Notes: a model not told the origin generated them from the letters alone. Positions 34,410-44,059 are shown, counted from the first letter of the stretch. The stretch: 64,000 nucleotides of DNA from Streptomyces asiaticus (GCF_018138715.1 NZ_JAGSHX010000006.1:1550001-1614000); one strand, 5' to 3'. Program-made: numbers and translations.

Positions 34410-34440
34410 ACGTGGCGCGCACCGGGAGACGTGGCGCGCA
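34410..34440. repeat. 12-bp direct repeat, 19-bp period
   Basis: ACGTGGCGCGCA occurs at 34410-34421 and 34429-34440, in the divergent region between the PoxB-type gene and the small acidic gene. It could be a tandem regulator site or a slippage duplication. Confidence 0.5.
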
Positions 34441-34541
34441 TGGGCCACGGCCGGCCGGGGCACCCGGCCGCCGGTCGGCAGCACGTACGCATGCGGCGGC
34501 CCGCCCGGGAGCACGGCGGCCCGCCGAGGGAGGACACGATC

Positions 34542-34733
34542 ATGAGCGGAGAGAAGAAGGGCGCCCGGACGGCGGCCGAGGAGATCGAGGCCGAGATCAC
34601 CGAGGCCGAGACGCGGGTGACCGACGACGAGGAGGACAGCCGTTACGGCGAGTCGGGGGACGCCATCACGCCCAACGTCGACGCCCAGGAGGAGAGCCAG
34701 GGCGAAGGCTCAGGGACGGGCGGCCACCAGTAG
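34542..34733 (+). CDS. Small acidic hypothetical protein
   Basis: 63 residues, strongly acidic (AAEEIEAEITEAETRVTDDE) with a Gly/Ser-rich tail. No signal peptide, membrane segment or known domain. ATG 34542 has a GAGGGAGGAC site, which favours a real gene. Its last 24 bp overlap the 3' end of the convergent methyltransferase gene. Function unknown. Confidence 0.6.
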   Translation: MSGEKKGARTAAEEIEAEITEAETRVTDDEEDSRYGESGDAITPNVDAQEESQGEGSGTGGHQ

Positions 34734-35471
34734 GTCCACCACATACGTCTCCTCCACCCTCTCGTCCGGGAAGAGCTCGCGCAGCCGGCAGCGCTCGGCG
34801 GCGAGAAACGCCTGAGTGCCGGACTCGCCGAGGACGAGGAACGCCGAGTGACTGGTGATGTTGGCCAGGTGGGTGTCGAGGGAGACGACACGGCTCCAGC
34901 GCACATGGCGGCGGGTGACGCGGAGACCGGAGAGGCCCGCGAGCCGGACGGCGCGGCTGTCGTCGGGACCCACGCGAGGGGTCGACGTCACACCGGAGTG
35001 GGCCGCGACGCGCTCGGCCTGGGCGGCGATCCACGGCACGTCGAAGGCGGTGGTGTTCCACCAGACCGCCAGCGCGCCACCCGGGCGCAGGACGCGCAGC
35101 GCCTCCGGAACGGACCGGTCGGTGTCGGTCCAGTGCCAGGACTGCGCATACGTGATCAGGTCGCGGGAGGCGTCGGCGAGGGGCAGGGCGTTGCCGTCGC
35201 CCCGGACGATCGGCACCTCCGGAAGCGCCCGGCGGAACTCGGCGGCCATGCCCGCGCCCGGCTCGACGGCGATCACATCGGCGCCGCGCCCGCGCAGGAC
35301 GGCGGTGGCGATTCCGGTGCCCGCGCCGACGTCGGCGACGCGGGCGCCCGCGAGGGGGCGCCCGGCGAGCTCCTCGACGGCGTCGAAGAGGGCGGGCGGG
35401 TAGGAGGGGCGGTTCGCCGCGTACTGGGCGGCGGCCGTGTTGAACGAATGGGCACGCGAGGTGGCGGTCAT
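34710..35471 (-). CDS. Class I SAM-dependent methyltransferase
   Basis: 253 residues. Motif I VADVGAGTGIATAVLRGRGA at 43-62, acidic end of beta2 VEPGAGM, motif around ALPLADASRDLITYAQSWHW, and post-I RPGGALAVWWN. This is a Methyltransf_11-type protein with the N-terminal RAHSFNTAAAQYAANRPSYP seen in UbiE/TrmM-like members. The substrate is unknown. It is 10 bp from the stop of the MerR gene on the same strand and may follow it in an operon. Confidence 0.88.
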   Translation of the reverse strand: MTATSRAHSFNTAAAQYAANRPSYPPALFDAVEELAGRPLAGARVADVGAGTGIATAVLRGRGADVIAVEPGAGMAAEFRRALPEVPIVRGDGNALPLADASRDLITYAQSWHWTDTDRSVPEALRVLRPGGALAVWWNTTAFDVPWIAAQAERVAAHSGVTSTPRVGPDDSRAVRLAGLSGLRVTRRHVRWSRVVSLDTHLANITSHSAFLVLGESGTQAFLAAERCRLRELFPDERVEETYVVDLLVAARP

Positions 35472-35481
35472 CCGCCCATCC

Positions 35482-36330
35482 TCACCCGTTCGGCCCCTTC
35501 TGCCGAGCCCCCGGTTTTCGAGCCCCCGGTTTTCGCCGGGCTCCTCGTGGCCCGGCCGCGCCCCCGTCGACGCGCCCGACCTTGGTCCAGCCGGTCCAGC
35601 CCCGCTGCCTCAGCAGCTCGATCAGCCGGCGGGCCGACGGCATGGTGTCGAACGCGAGGGTGTCCATCACCCTGACCAGCGGTGGCTCGATCTCGGCGTC
35701 GTCGATGTAGTCCTCGCCCCGCTCCTCGGCCATCTCCGTGAGGTAGGCGGCCAGCTCATCGGCCAGCCCGTCCAGCCGTGGGTCGTCGTCGGCGTGGTCG
35801 AGCGCCCGGCCCAGAGTGCGGTAGAAGCCGATGAACCGCGGGTCGGCGAGCTGCTCCCGCTTGCGTGCCATCCACTCCGGGACCCGCTCGGGTGCGTGCG
35901 CGGCCAGCGGGATCCAGCCGTCGCGCTCCACCTGGACGATCCGCTCGTCGACCCCGAGCGCCCGCAGCCGGTCGAGAAACTCCACCACCGCCGGGGGCAG
36001 CGCCAGGCCGTCCCCGGCGGCGAGGCGGGCGATCCGCGCGCGGTGCCGCTGCCGCTCCCGGATCTCCGCCCGCAGCCGCTGGTCGATCTCCGCGACCGCC
36101 GCGGCGAACTCCTCCTCACCGGCCCGGAGCAGCTCCCGTACGCGCGCCAGCGGAACCCCGGCCTCGGCGAGGGTCCGGATCCTGATCAGCTCGACGACGG
36201 CGTCGGCGCCGTACCGCCGATAGCCGGAGTGGTCCCGCTCCGGCTCCGGCAGCAGCCCCTTGGCGTGGTAGTGGCGTACCGCGCGCACCGTCACTCCGGC
36301 GTACGACGCCAGCTCGCCGATGGTCAGCAT
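35482..36330 (-). CDS. MerR-family transcriptional regulator
   Basis: 282 residues. MerR HTH at 1-70 (MLTIGELASYAGVTVRAVRH, RYGADAVVELIRIRTLAEAG), a coiled dimerisation helix to about 115, then a C-terminal effector region and a basic Gly/Pro/Arg tail (RRKPGARKPGARQKG). No Cys-rich metal-binding loop, so it is probably a small-molecule sensor. It lies between the methyltransferase and the alpha/beta hydrolase on the same strand. Confidence 0.9.
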   Translation of the reverse strand: MLTIGELASYAGVTVRAVRHYHAKGLLPEPERDHSGYRRYGADAVVELIRIRTLAEAGVPLARVRELLRAGEEEFAAAVAEIDQRLRAEIRERQRHRARIARLAAGDGLALPPAVVEFLDRLRALGVDERIVQVERDGWIPLAAHAPERVPEWMARKREQLADPRFIGFYRTLGRALDHADDDPRLDGLADELAAYLTEMAEERGEDYIDDAEIEPPLVRVMDTLAFDTMPSARRLIELLRQRGWTGWTKVGRVDGGAAGPRGARRKPGARKPGARQKGPNG

Positions 36331-36391
36331 CGGACCAGTCTCCTGGGAATCGCTCTCACATCGCCCACATCACCCACATCGCCCGCATCGC

Positions 36392-37210
36392 TCACGTCGC
36401 CCACGGGGGCGGCCCGTCGGCCGGGTGGCGCCGGATGATCTCCGCGATCTCCCTGGCGTGGGTGAACACCAGCCGGTGGCCGGTGTCGAGCCAGGTCGCG
36501 GAGGTGTCCGGCCGCTCGCGCACCAGCCGGTCGATGCCCGCGCGCCAGAGCCGGTTGTGCCGGGGCACACGCCCCTCGGTGCTGCCGCCCGCGATCGCGG
36601 CCGACATGATCATGTGGATCGGGCGGTCGATCTTCCGGTACCGGTCGAGGATTCCGGCCCGCACCACATCCATCTCGAGCTGTAGATCGAGGATGTCCTG
36701 CGGGCTGAGCAGAACCTGACGCGCGGTGCCCCTGGCCCGCCCGAGCTCCCGCCACATGGCCGGGTCCTCCGCCATCGCGCGGAACTCCGGCAGGTCGGCG
36801 TCGGTGATGAACGGTTCGGGCAGCGGGTTCGCCCCGTCGATGAGGACCAGCCCGGCGACGGCCTCAGGGCGCTCGGAGGCGTAGTGCACGGCCAGGTCCG
36901 CCCCCAGCGAGTAGCCCACGAGCACGGGTGGCGAGGACAGGCCGAGGCGCCCCGGCTCCGCCAGCACGGCGAAGAGATCGCTCCGGAACGCGTCGAAGGA
37001 GTACCGGTCGGCGGCGGAGGCGAGGCCATGGCCCCGGAGGTCGAAGGTCACCACCTCGTGGTCGCGCCGCAGGAGTTCGATCAGCTCGCGCAGGTCGGCC
37101 CGGGTGGAGTTGAGTCCGGGGCACAGGACCAGCGGCCGCCCCCGGCCGCCCCGGGACACCGGGATCGTGACACCGTCGTGGTGGACCGTGAAGTGGCGCG
37201 TCGTCGTCAT
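36392..37210 (-). CDS. Alpha/beta hydrolase
   Basis: 272 residues. Oxyanion-side LVLCPGLNSTRADLRELIEL, nucleophile elbow VLVGYSLGADLAVH with Ser, late Asp/His region around SATWLDTGHRLVFTHAREIA. It may be an esterase or lactonase; the substrate is unknown. An ATG at 37219 is a possible earlier start. A TTGACC hexamer (37244-37249) with a long 20-bp spacer to a -10-like CAGCAT upstream of the start would fit MerR-type promoter architecture, with the MerR gene 61 bp downstream. Confidence 0.85.
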   Translation of the reverse strand: MTTTRHFTVHHDGVTIPVSRGGRGRPLVLCPGLNSTRADLRELIELLRRDHEVVTFDLRGHGLASAADRYSFDAFRSDLFAVLAEPGRLGLSSPPVLVGYSLGADLAVHYASERPEAVAGLVLIDGANPLPEPFITDADLPEFRAMAEDPAMWRELGRARGTARQVLLSPQDILDLQLEMDVVRAGILDRYRKIDRPIHMIMSAAIAGGSTEGRVPRHNRLWRAGIDRLVRERPDTSATWLDTGHRLVFTHAREIAEIIRRHPADGPPPWAT

Positions 37211-37281
37211 GCCGACCATGCTGCGAGGCTGCCCCTGCGTCACGGTCAACCACCACGGCGGCCCTCACCACGGAGAGCCCC

Positions 37282-39534
37282 CTAGCGCGCCCGGTACGGG
37301 TTCTTCCACAGGTACACCTTGTGGTGCTTGGTGTCGTTGCCCGCGACGTGCCGACCGTCCCGGCTGAAGGCCACATCCTTGACCGTGCTCTCCGCCCCCT
37401 GCGCGCCGGTCGACAGGATGGCGCGTGGTTTGCGGCCGGTCACGTTCCACAGCATCAGTCCATGTGCGGCGGGGGCGGCGAGCGTCCTGCCGTCCGGGCT
37501 GAACGCCAGGTGGTCGACCCTCCCCTGGTAGGAGTCGCCGAGTGTGGCTCGCTGACGGCCGGTCTTCACATCCCACAGCCGCACCTTGTCGTCGTAGCTG
37601 CCGGTGGCGATCGTCTTGCCGTCCGGACTGAACGCCAGGCTCAGGACTCCTTGCGCGGGGGAGATGGTGACCCGTGGACCGTCCTGGCCGTAGGGATCCG
37701 GATCGCGGTGTGCCACGTCCCACAGCCGCACCGAGTGTTTCGGGGTGAGGTTGCTGTCGGAGTCGTCGCTCGCGGAGGCCAACGTCCGGCCGTCCGGGCT
37801 GAAGGCCACACCCGTGACTTTGGCGTCCTGGTCGTAGTAGGCGAGTATCTCGTCCTTCTTGCGGCTGTTGATGTCCCACAGGAACACCGAGCCGGACTGA
37901 CTGCCGGTGGCGAACAGCTTGCCATCCGGGCTGAATGCCACCCTGTCGCCGCCGTTGACGCCGTCAAGGACGCGAATCTGCCGGTGCTTGGCCACGTCCC
38001 ACATGGTTACCCAGCCGGTCGTATTGGTGACGGCGACGAGCTTGCCATTGGGGCTGAACGTCACCTCGCGAGTCGGAAACCCGTTGTCGCCGACGCCGTC
38101 GCGTTGGGTGAAGGTGGCGCGTGGCTTGCGGTCGGCGACACTCCACGTTCGCACCTTGCCCTCGTCGCTGCCCGTGGCCAGCGTCTTGCCGTCCGGGCTG
38201 AACGCCATGCCTTCGGTGTCCCCGGACTGCCCGGTGGGGCCGATGGCGGCCGTCGGCTCGAACGAGCGATAGGGGAGGCCGGGGCCGCGGTCGGGGGAGG
38301 AGCCGGGGAGGTAGACGGCGATCAGGACGACGGCGAGGACGAGGATCCCGACCCCGCTGAGCAGGACGGGCAGCCCCGGGGCGGGCGTGGTGAGCGGATC
38401 CGGGACCAGCGGGTCCGGCGGGGTGTCAGCGCCCGGTGGGGTCGCGGGAGCACCGGAGGCGGCGCCCCGTGCCGGGTCGTGCGCGGCCGGAGCGGACGGC
38501 GGCGGTACGGGGGCGGCGGGCCCGGACCCGCGTGGCGACAGCGATGTGCGTGTCTCGGCGTCGGGCGAGCCGGGAGTGCTGGGCGATCCAGGGGCGCCCC
38601 GCGGACCGGGAGTTCCGCGCCCGGGCCCTGACGGCGACACCACGGTGCGGGTGTGGGCGTCGGCGATGGCGTCCGCGACGCCCGTCGTGCCGGCCCGGCC
38701 GCACTGCTCGACGACCTGGGCCGGGGTCGGCCGCCGCGCCGGGTCCTTCTCCAGGCAGCGGGCGGCGATGGCCCGGAGGGGCTCGGGGCAGCCGTCGAGG
38801 TCGGGATCCTGCTCCAGGATGCGGTAGATGACGCTGTGGTCGGAGCCGCCGCCGAAGGCGAGCCGTCCGGTGGCGGCGAAACCGGCGATCACGCCGAGGG
38901 CGAACACATCACCGGCCTCGGTGACGTCCTGCCCCCTGATGTATTCGGGCGCCATGTAGGCGGGCGTTCCGGTGCGCATCCCGGTGACGGTCACCGCGGT
39001 GACATCCGCGGCCCGGGCGATACCGAAGTCGATGACCTTGGGTCCCTCGGCGGTGAGGATGATGTTGGAGGGCTTCAGGTCACGGTGGATCACATCGGCG
39101 GCGTGGATGGACTGCAAGGCCTCGGCCACCCTGGCGATCAGCCCCAGCGCCGCGTCGGCCGACAGCGGCCCGCTCTCGGCGACCGCGTGCTGGAGGGACG
39201 GCCCGGGGACGTACGCCGTGGCCAGCCAGGGCTCTTCGGCCCGCAGATCCGCGTCCACGACCGACACGGTGTAGAGACCCTGGACCCGCCGGGCCGCGGC
39301 CACTTCCTGCTCGAAGCGCTTGCGGAACGACGCGTCGCCCGCGTACTCGCGGTGGACGACCTTGACCGCCACCGCGCTGCCGGCCGGCGTACGCGCCAGG
39401 TAGACGCGGCCCATTCCCCCCGCGCCCAGCACCGCCTCCAGCCGGTACGGACCGGCCGTGACGGGATCGGCGGCCCCCAAGGGGCGGTGTGGTGGCGGAG
39501 CCGTCGGCCACCCAGGTTGCTGCGGTCGGGACAT
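37282..39534 (-). CDS. Membrane Ser/Thr protein kinase with C-terminal seven-repeat WD40 propeller
   Basis: 750 residues. Kinase domain at about 30-290: P-loop LGAGGMGRVYLAR, VAVKVV Lys, HRDLKPSNIIL, DFGIARA, TPAYMAPEYI. Pro/Ala-rich linker 300-415. One TM segment (PVLLSGVGILVLAVVLIAVY) at about 420-440. Then seven FSPDGK/WD-type repeats (for example FSPDGKTIATGSYDDKVRLW) to the end, enough for a complete propeller on the outer face. PknB-like kinases with extracytoplasmic sensors are common in Streptomyces. The propeller is presumably a ligand or protein sensor. The start is at MSRPQQPGW; the upstream frame is non-coding leader. Confidence 0.92.
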   Translation of the reverse strand: MSRPQQPGWPTAPPPHRPLGAADPVTAGPYRLEAVLGAGGMGRVYLARTPAGSAVAVKVVHREYAGDASFRKRFEQEVAAARRVQGLYTVSVVDADLRAEEPWLATAYVPGPSLQHAVAESGPLSADAALGLIARVAEALQSIHAADVIHRDLKPSNIILTAEGPKVIDFGIARAADVTAVTVTGMRTGTPAYMAPEYIRGQDVTEAGDVFALGVIAGFAATGRLAFGGGSDHSVIYRILEQDPDLDGCPEPLRAIAARCLEKDPARRPTPAQVVEQCGRAGTTGVADAIADAHTRTVVSPSGPGRGTPGPRGAPGSPSTPGSPDAETRTSLSPRGSGPAAPVPPPSAPAAHDPARGAASGAPATPPGADTPPDPLVPDPLTTPAPGLPVLLSGVGILVLAVVLIAVYLPGSSPDRGPGLPYRSFEPTAAIGPTGQSGDTEGMAFSPDGKTLATGSDEGKVRTWSVADRKPRATFTQRDGVGDNGFPTREVTFSPNGKLVAVTNTTGWVTMWDVAKHRQIRVLDGVNGGDRVAFSPDGKLFATGSQSGSVFLWDINSRKKDEILAYYDQDAKVTGVAFSPDGRTLASASDDSDSNLTPKHSVRLWDVAHRDPDPYGQDGPRVTISPAQGVLSLAFSPDGKTIATGSYDDKVRLWDVKTGRQRATLGDSYQGRVDHLAFSPDGRTLAAPAAHGLMLWNVTGRKPRAILSTGAQGAESTVKDVAFSRDGRHVAGNDTKHHKVYLWKNPYRAR

Positions 39535-39627
39535 GCTCCCCGTCACCCCGTCTCTTGCCGTTCGAGCGAGCGACAGCGTAAACGAACCCAGCACCCCGTA
39601 ACAGCTCTCCCCCTTACGAACACACGA

Positions 39628-39669
39628 AGACCGGTGGGCCGTTCGCTGTGGCGTCGGGCCCACCGGTCT
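39628..39669. other. Perfect 13-bp hairpin in a divergent promoter region
   Basis: AGACCGGTGGGCC and GGCCCACCGGTCT flank a 16-nt loop, 94 bp upstream of the kinase start and 200 bp upstream of the ATP-grasp start. No terminator is expected between divergent genes. The 334-bp gap holds no other feature I can support. Confidence 0.6.
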
Positions 39670-39868
39670 CGCGGGGCGGACCCGCGTCCGACGCGCGTTC
39701 CCGGTCATTGACGAAGTTGCCACCGCTCCCGCGACCGCCCCGCCGACCGGCCTCCGAAGCCCGCTTCGGGTCGTTGGCGCATCACACCGGATGTCCCGTC
39801 AGGATTGGCGGCCCGCAGGCGGGTACTCAGGACGCCGGAAAACGTCGGCGCAGAGAGGGGACACGCCC

Positions 39869-41203
39869 GTGGACGAGAAGAACATCTTTGTGATCGGCCT
39901 GGACGAGGCCAATGTGCCCATCCTGGAAAGTGGGCCCGGTGCCGGCCGGTACCGGTTCCACCGCCTGCTCACGGTCGAGGATCTCCAGAGCGGCGAGGTG
40001 TCCGTGGCGGACCTGATCGCGAAGGCGCAAGGTGTTCTGGACGCCTTTGAGGGCGGTATCGACGCGATCGTCGGCTACTGGGACTTCCCGGTGAGCACAC
40101 TCGTGCCGATCCTCAGCGAGCGCTACGGCACGCGCAGCACCAGCCTGGAGTCGGTGGTCAAGTGCGAGCACAAGTACTGGAGCCGGCTGGAGCAGCGGAA
40201 GGTGATCGAGGAGCATCCGCGGTTCGGCCGGGTGGATCTGGAGGCGCGGCACCCGCGGCCGCCGGAGGGCGTCCGCTTCCCGATGTGGCTCAAGCCCGCC
40301 CTCGCGTACTCATCCGAGCTGGCCTTCTCCGTCAAGGACGAGGAGGAGTTCGGTGCGGCGGTGAGCCGGATCCGTGAGGGCATCGGCCGCGTGGGCAAGC
40401 CCTTCGACGCCGTCCTCGAACGGCTGGAGCTCCCGCCGGAGATGGAGGGTGTGGGCGGCCAGGTGTGCCTCGCGGAGGAGGCCCTGAGCGGGGTGCAGGT
40501 CGCCGTGGAGGGATACGTCCACCAGGGCGAGGTCACCGTCTACGGCGTGCTGGACTCCATCGACTACCCCGACAGCTCGTCCTTTCTGCGCCACCAGTAC
40601 CCCTCCGCGCTGCCCGAGCCCGTGATCAGGCGGCTGCATGACGTCTCGCGGCGGGTGATGCGGCAGATCGGCATGGACGGGGCCACGTTCAGCATCGAGT
40701 ACTTCTACGACGCCGCCAAGGACGAGATCAATCTCCTGGAGATCAACCCCCGGCACTCCCAGTCGCACGCCGAACTCTTCGCCTATGTCGACGGGGTGCC
40801 CAACCACCACTGCATGGTCAGTCTCGCCCTCGGCGAGGACCCCGCCCTGCCGTACCGCGAGGGCCCCTACGCGATGGCCGCCAAGTGGTACTACCGGTGG
40901 TTCGCCGACGGTGTGGTCCATGACGCCCCCGTCGACGAGGAGATCGAGCGCATCGAGCGGGAGATCCCGGGCGTACGGATCGATGTGGTGCCCGAGGAGG
41001 GACAGCGGCTGTCGCAGCTGGAGCAGCAGGACAGCTACAGCTTCGAACTCGCCCACATCTTCACCGGCGGGGACAGCGAGGAGGACCTGCGAGAGAAGTA
41101 CGACCGCTGTGTCGCCGCCCTGAACCTGCTCTTCGACGCCAGCGCCCCGGGCGCCCGGCGGGAGCGGCAGCCGGAGCGGAAGACGCGGGAGCAGCACGGC
41201 TGA
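39869..41203 (+). CDS. ATP-grasp domain ligase of unknown substrate
   Basis: 444 residues. The N-terminal preATP-grasp part (FVIGLDEANVPILESGPGAG) is followed by an ATP-grasp core: FPMWLKPALAYSSELAFSVK with the ATP-binding Lys, EEALSGVQVAVEGYVHQGEV, and the metal-binding INLLEINPRHSQSHAELFAY. ATP-grasp enzymes join a carboxylate to an amine or thiol through an acyl-phosphate. The GTG start at 39869 has an AGAGAGGGG site. It is followed on the same strand by a CocE-type hydrolase, so the pair may make and break the same bond type, but that is speculative. Confidence 0.85.
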   Translation: MDEKNIFVIGLDEANVPILESGPGAGRYRFHRLLTVEDLQSGEVSVADLIAKAQGVLDAFEGGIDAIVGYWDFPVSTLVPILSERYGTRSTSLESVVKCEHKYWSRLEQRKVIEEHPRFGRVDLEARHPRPPEGVRFPMWLKPALAYSSELAFSVKDEEEFGAAVSRIREGIGRVGKPFDAVLERLELPPEMEGVGGQVCLAEEALSGVQVAVEGYVHQGEVTVYGVLDSIDYPDSSSFLRHQYPSALPEPVIRRLHDVSRRVMRQIGMDGATFSIEYFYDAAKDEINLLEINPRHSQSHAELFAYVDGVPNHHCMVSLALGEDPALPYREGPYAMAAKWYYRWFADGVVHDAPVDEEIERIEREIPGVRIDVVPEEGQRLSQLEQQDSYSFELAHIFTGGDSEEDLREKYDRCVAALNLLFDASAPGARRERQPERKTREQHG

Positions 41204-41304
41204 GCCCCGGCCGCCGGTGTGCCGGTCGCATCCGTGGGAACCCGTGCGCCCCTGTCACCAGGGCCGCCACCATGGCCACCGCCAGGGAAGGAGCAAGTCG
41301 GCCT

Positions 41305-43344
41305 ATGCGCCTCGTGAGCAATCTGCCGTGCGCCACGAAGGAAGAGGAACACATCACGATCCCGATGTCCGACGGCGTTCGCCTGTCGGCGCGTATCTGG
41401 CGTCCCACGTCCTCGGACGAGGAGCCGGTGCCCGCGGTGCTGGAGTACATCCCCTACCGCAAACGGGATCTGACCTCCGTGCGCGACTCCATTCACCACC
41501 CCTATATCGCCGGTCACGGCTACGCGTGTGTCCGCGTCGATCTGCGGGGCACCGGGGAGTCGGAGGGGGTGCTGACGGACGAATACCTGGGGCAGGAGCA
41601 GACGGACGCCGAGGAGATCCTGGCGTGGCTGGCCGAGCAGCCCTGGTGTGACGGCGCCACCGGCATGATGGGCATCTCCTGGGGCGCGTTCGCCGCCCTC
41701 CAGGTGGCCGCCCGGCGGCCGCCGAGCCTGCGCGCCATCGTCATCGCGTCCTTCACCGACGACCGGTACGCCGATGACATGCACTACATGGGCGGTGCGC
41801 TGCTGTCCGACAACCTCGCCGAGGCGGGCACGATGTTCGCCTACGCCACCTGCCCGCCGGACCCGGCGGTGGTCGGCGAGCGCTGGCGCGGGATGTGGCA
41901 CGAGCGGCTGGAGAACGCCCGCCCCTGGGTGGTCGAGTGGCTGCGCCACCAGCGCCGCGACGACTACTGGCGGCATGCCTCGGTGTGCGAGGACTACCAG
42001 GCCGTGCGGTGCCCCGTGCTGGCCTCCAGCGGCTGGGCGGACGGCTACTCCAACGCCGTGACCCGGCTGCTCGGCAATCTGGACGTACCGCGCAAGGGCC
42101 TGATCGGGCCGTGGTCGCACAAGTACCCGCACCTGGGCGAGCCGGGCCCGGCCATCGGCTACCTCCAGGAGGTGGTCCGGTGGTGGGACCACTGGCTGAA
42201 GGGCGTGGACAACGGCGTCATGGACGGGCCCATGCTGTGGACGTGGATGCAGGACAGCGTGCCACCGTCCACCGCCTACGAGGAGCGGCCCGGCCGCTGG
42301 ATCGCCGAGCCCCGGTGGCCCTCCCCCAATGTCGAGCCGGTGGTGCACCCGCTCACCGGCTACCGCATCGCCGACCCCGGTGACACACCTCCCGGGAAGG
42401 ATGCCCCTGGCGAGCCGCTGACCGTCCAATCACCGCTGTCCGTAGGTCAGTTCGCGGGCAAGTGGGCCTCGTACAACGCGCCTCCGGACCTGCCGTACGA
42501 CCAGCGGGAGGAGGACGGCGGTTCACTGGTGTTCCAGACCGATCCGCTCACCGAGCGGGTGGAGATCCTCGGCTCGCCCTCCGTCGAACTGGAGCTGTCG
42601 GTCAGTGAACCGGTCGCCATGGTCGCCGCCCGGCTCTCCGATGTGGCTCCGGACGGCCGCGCCACCCGGGTCACCTACGGTCTGCTCAACATCGCCCACC
42701 GCGAGACCATCGGCGATCCCGAACCGCTGGAGCCCGGCCGGCGCTACCGCGCCCGGGTGCGGCTCAACGGAGTGGCCCAGGCGTTCCCGCCCGGCCACCG
42801 CATCCGGCTGTCGCTGTCCACGTCGTACTGGCCGCTCGCCTGGCCCCCGCCCCGGCCGGCGCTGCTGACCGTGTACGAGTCCGACAGCGCCCTCACGCTG
42901 CCGTTGCGCCGGGAGTCCGCGGGCGAGGACCGGCCCCAGCGCCCGTTCGGGGAGCCGGAGGGCACGCCGCCGGCCGCCACCACCCGGATCACGCCCCACG
43001 AGGAGCGCTGGGACGTCAAGCGCGACCTGGTGGGCTACGGGTCCGAGCTGGAGATCGTCAAGGACGCGGGCACCCTGCGCTTCGACGACATCGGTCTTGA
43101 CGTCGGCCGCCGGGCGTACGAGCGCTATACGGCGGTCGCGGACGACTTCACCTCGGTCGGTGGCGAGTCGACCTGGACCATGCGCTTCCACCGCGACGAC
43201 TGGGATGTGCGGGTGGTGACGAGCACGGTGCTGCGCTCGAGCGAAACGGAGTTCTTCGTGGACGCCACGCTGGACGGCTACGAGGGCGACCGGCGGGTCT
43301 TCTCGCGCACCTGGAACGAGACGCTGCCCCGGGACTGCCTGTGA
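41305..43344 (+). CDS. CocE/NonD-family hydrolase (X-Pro dipeptidyl-peptidase S15 type)
   Basis: 679 residues from ATG 41305; an earlier ATG at 41272 lacks a ribosome site, while GGAAGGAG precedes 41305. The S15 alpha/beta-hydrolase domain has MSDGVRLSARIWRP, DLRGTGESEGV, nucleophile Ser in GMMGISWGAFAALQ, Asp in SSGWADGYSNAV and His in GPWSHKYPH. The C-terminal jelly-roll (PepX_C) starts near GSPSVELELSVS. Family members cleave acyl esters (cocaine esterase), cephalosporin esters or Pro-peptides. No signal peptide. It is 101 bp after the ATP-grasp gene. Confidence 0.9.
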   Translation: MRLVSNLPCATKEEEHITIPMSDGVRLSARIWRPTSSDEEPVPAVLEYIPYRKRDLTSVRDSIHHPYIAGHGYACVRVDLRGTGESEGVLTDEYLGQEQTDAEEILAWLAEQPWCDGATGMMGISWGAFAALQVAARRPPSLRAIVIASFTDDRYADDMHYMGGALLSDNLAEAGTMFAYATCPPDPAVVGERWRGMWHERLENARPWVVEWLRHQRRDDYWRHASVCEDYQAVRCPVLASSGWADGYSNAVTRLLGNLDVPRKGLIGPWSHKYPHLGEPGPAIGYLQEVVRWWDHWLKGVDNGVMDGPMLWTWMQDSVPPSTAYEERPGRWIAEPRWPSPNVEPVVHPLTGYRIADPGDTPPGKDAPGEPLTVQSPLSVGQFAGKWASYNAPPDLPYDQREEDGGSLVFQTDPLTERVEILGSPSVELELSVSEPVAMVAARLSDVAPDGRATRVTYGLLNIAHRETIGDPEPLEPGRRYRARVRLNGVAQAFPPGHRIRLSLSTSYWPLAWPPPRPALLTVYESDSALTLPLRRESAGEDRPQRPFGEPEGTPPAATTRITPHEERWDVKRDLVGYGSELEIVKDAGTLRFDDIGLDVGRRAYERYTAVADDFTSVGGESTWTMRFHRDDWDVRVVTSTVLRSSETEFFVDATLDGYEGDRRVFSRTWNETLPRDCL

Positions 43345-43399
43345 CTCTTCTCGGACATGGCACGCGCACATCACGCCCTGCCGGGGGTACTCGCCGCTG

Positions 43400-44059
43400 A
43401 TGGTGTTCAAGACGCCTCCAGGTGTGTACGCCCCGCAGGACGACACATGGCTGTTGTCCGAGGCCCTGCTGCGCGAGGACATCACGGCCGACACGGCGGT
43501 GCTGGACGTGGGGACCGGCAGCGGGTCCCTGGCCCTCGCCGCGGCCGGGCGTGGCGCGGCCCAGGTGACCGCGGTCGATGTCTCACCGCTCGCCGTGGGC
43601 GCCACATGGCTGCGCGCCCGCCTCAAAGGGCTGCCGGTGCGTGTCCTCCAGGGCGATCTGCTGACACCGGTCGCCGACCGCAGGTTCGATCTCATCGTGG
43701 CCAATCCGCCGTATGTGCCGGTGGCGGGGCGGCGGATCCGCCGGGGCCGTGGCGTGGCCTGGCGGGCCGGGGCCGACGGGCGGGCGGTGGTCGACCGGAT
43801 CTGCCGGGACGCGCCACCGCTGCTGCGCCCCGGCGGGGTGCTGCTCCTGGTGCACTCGGGGCTGTGCGGCCCGGATCGTACGGTGGAGCAGTTGGAGTCG
43901 GCGGGGGCGGGGCTGCGGGCGGCCGTGACCGACCGCCGCACGATCCCCTTCGGGCCGGTGCTGCGCGAGCAGGCCCCCTGGCTGGAGGCCCATGGGCTGA
44001 TCGCCCCGGGCGAGACGAAGGAAGAGCTGGTGGTGATCCGTGCCGAACGACACATGTGA
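43400..44059 (+). CDS. HemK2/MTQ2-type protein methyltransferase
   Basis: 219 residues. Motif I VLDVGTGSGSLALAAAGRG; motif IV NPPYVPVAG, the NPPY signature of N5-glutamine methyltransferases; opening GVYAPQDDTWLLSEAL as in HemK2 proteins. In eukaryotes this group methylates release-factor Gln. In actinobacteria small copies sit next to CDGSH proteins, as here, and their substrate is unknown. The stop overlaps the CDGSH gene by 20 bp. Confidence 0.87.
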   Translation: MVFKTPPGVYAPQDDTWLLSEALLREDITADTAVLDVGTGSGSLALAAAGRGAAQVTAVDVSPLAVGATWLRARLKGLPVRVLQGDLLTPVADRRFDLIVANPPYVPVAGRRIRRGRGVAWRAGADGRAVVDRICRDAPPLLRPGGVLLLVHSGLCGPDRTVEQLESAGAGLRAAVTDRRTIPFGPVLREQAPWLEAHGLIAPGETKEELVVIRAERHM

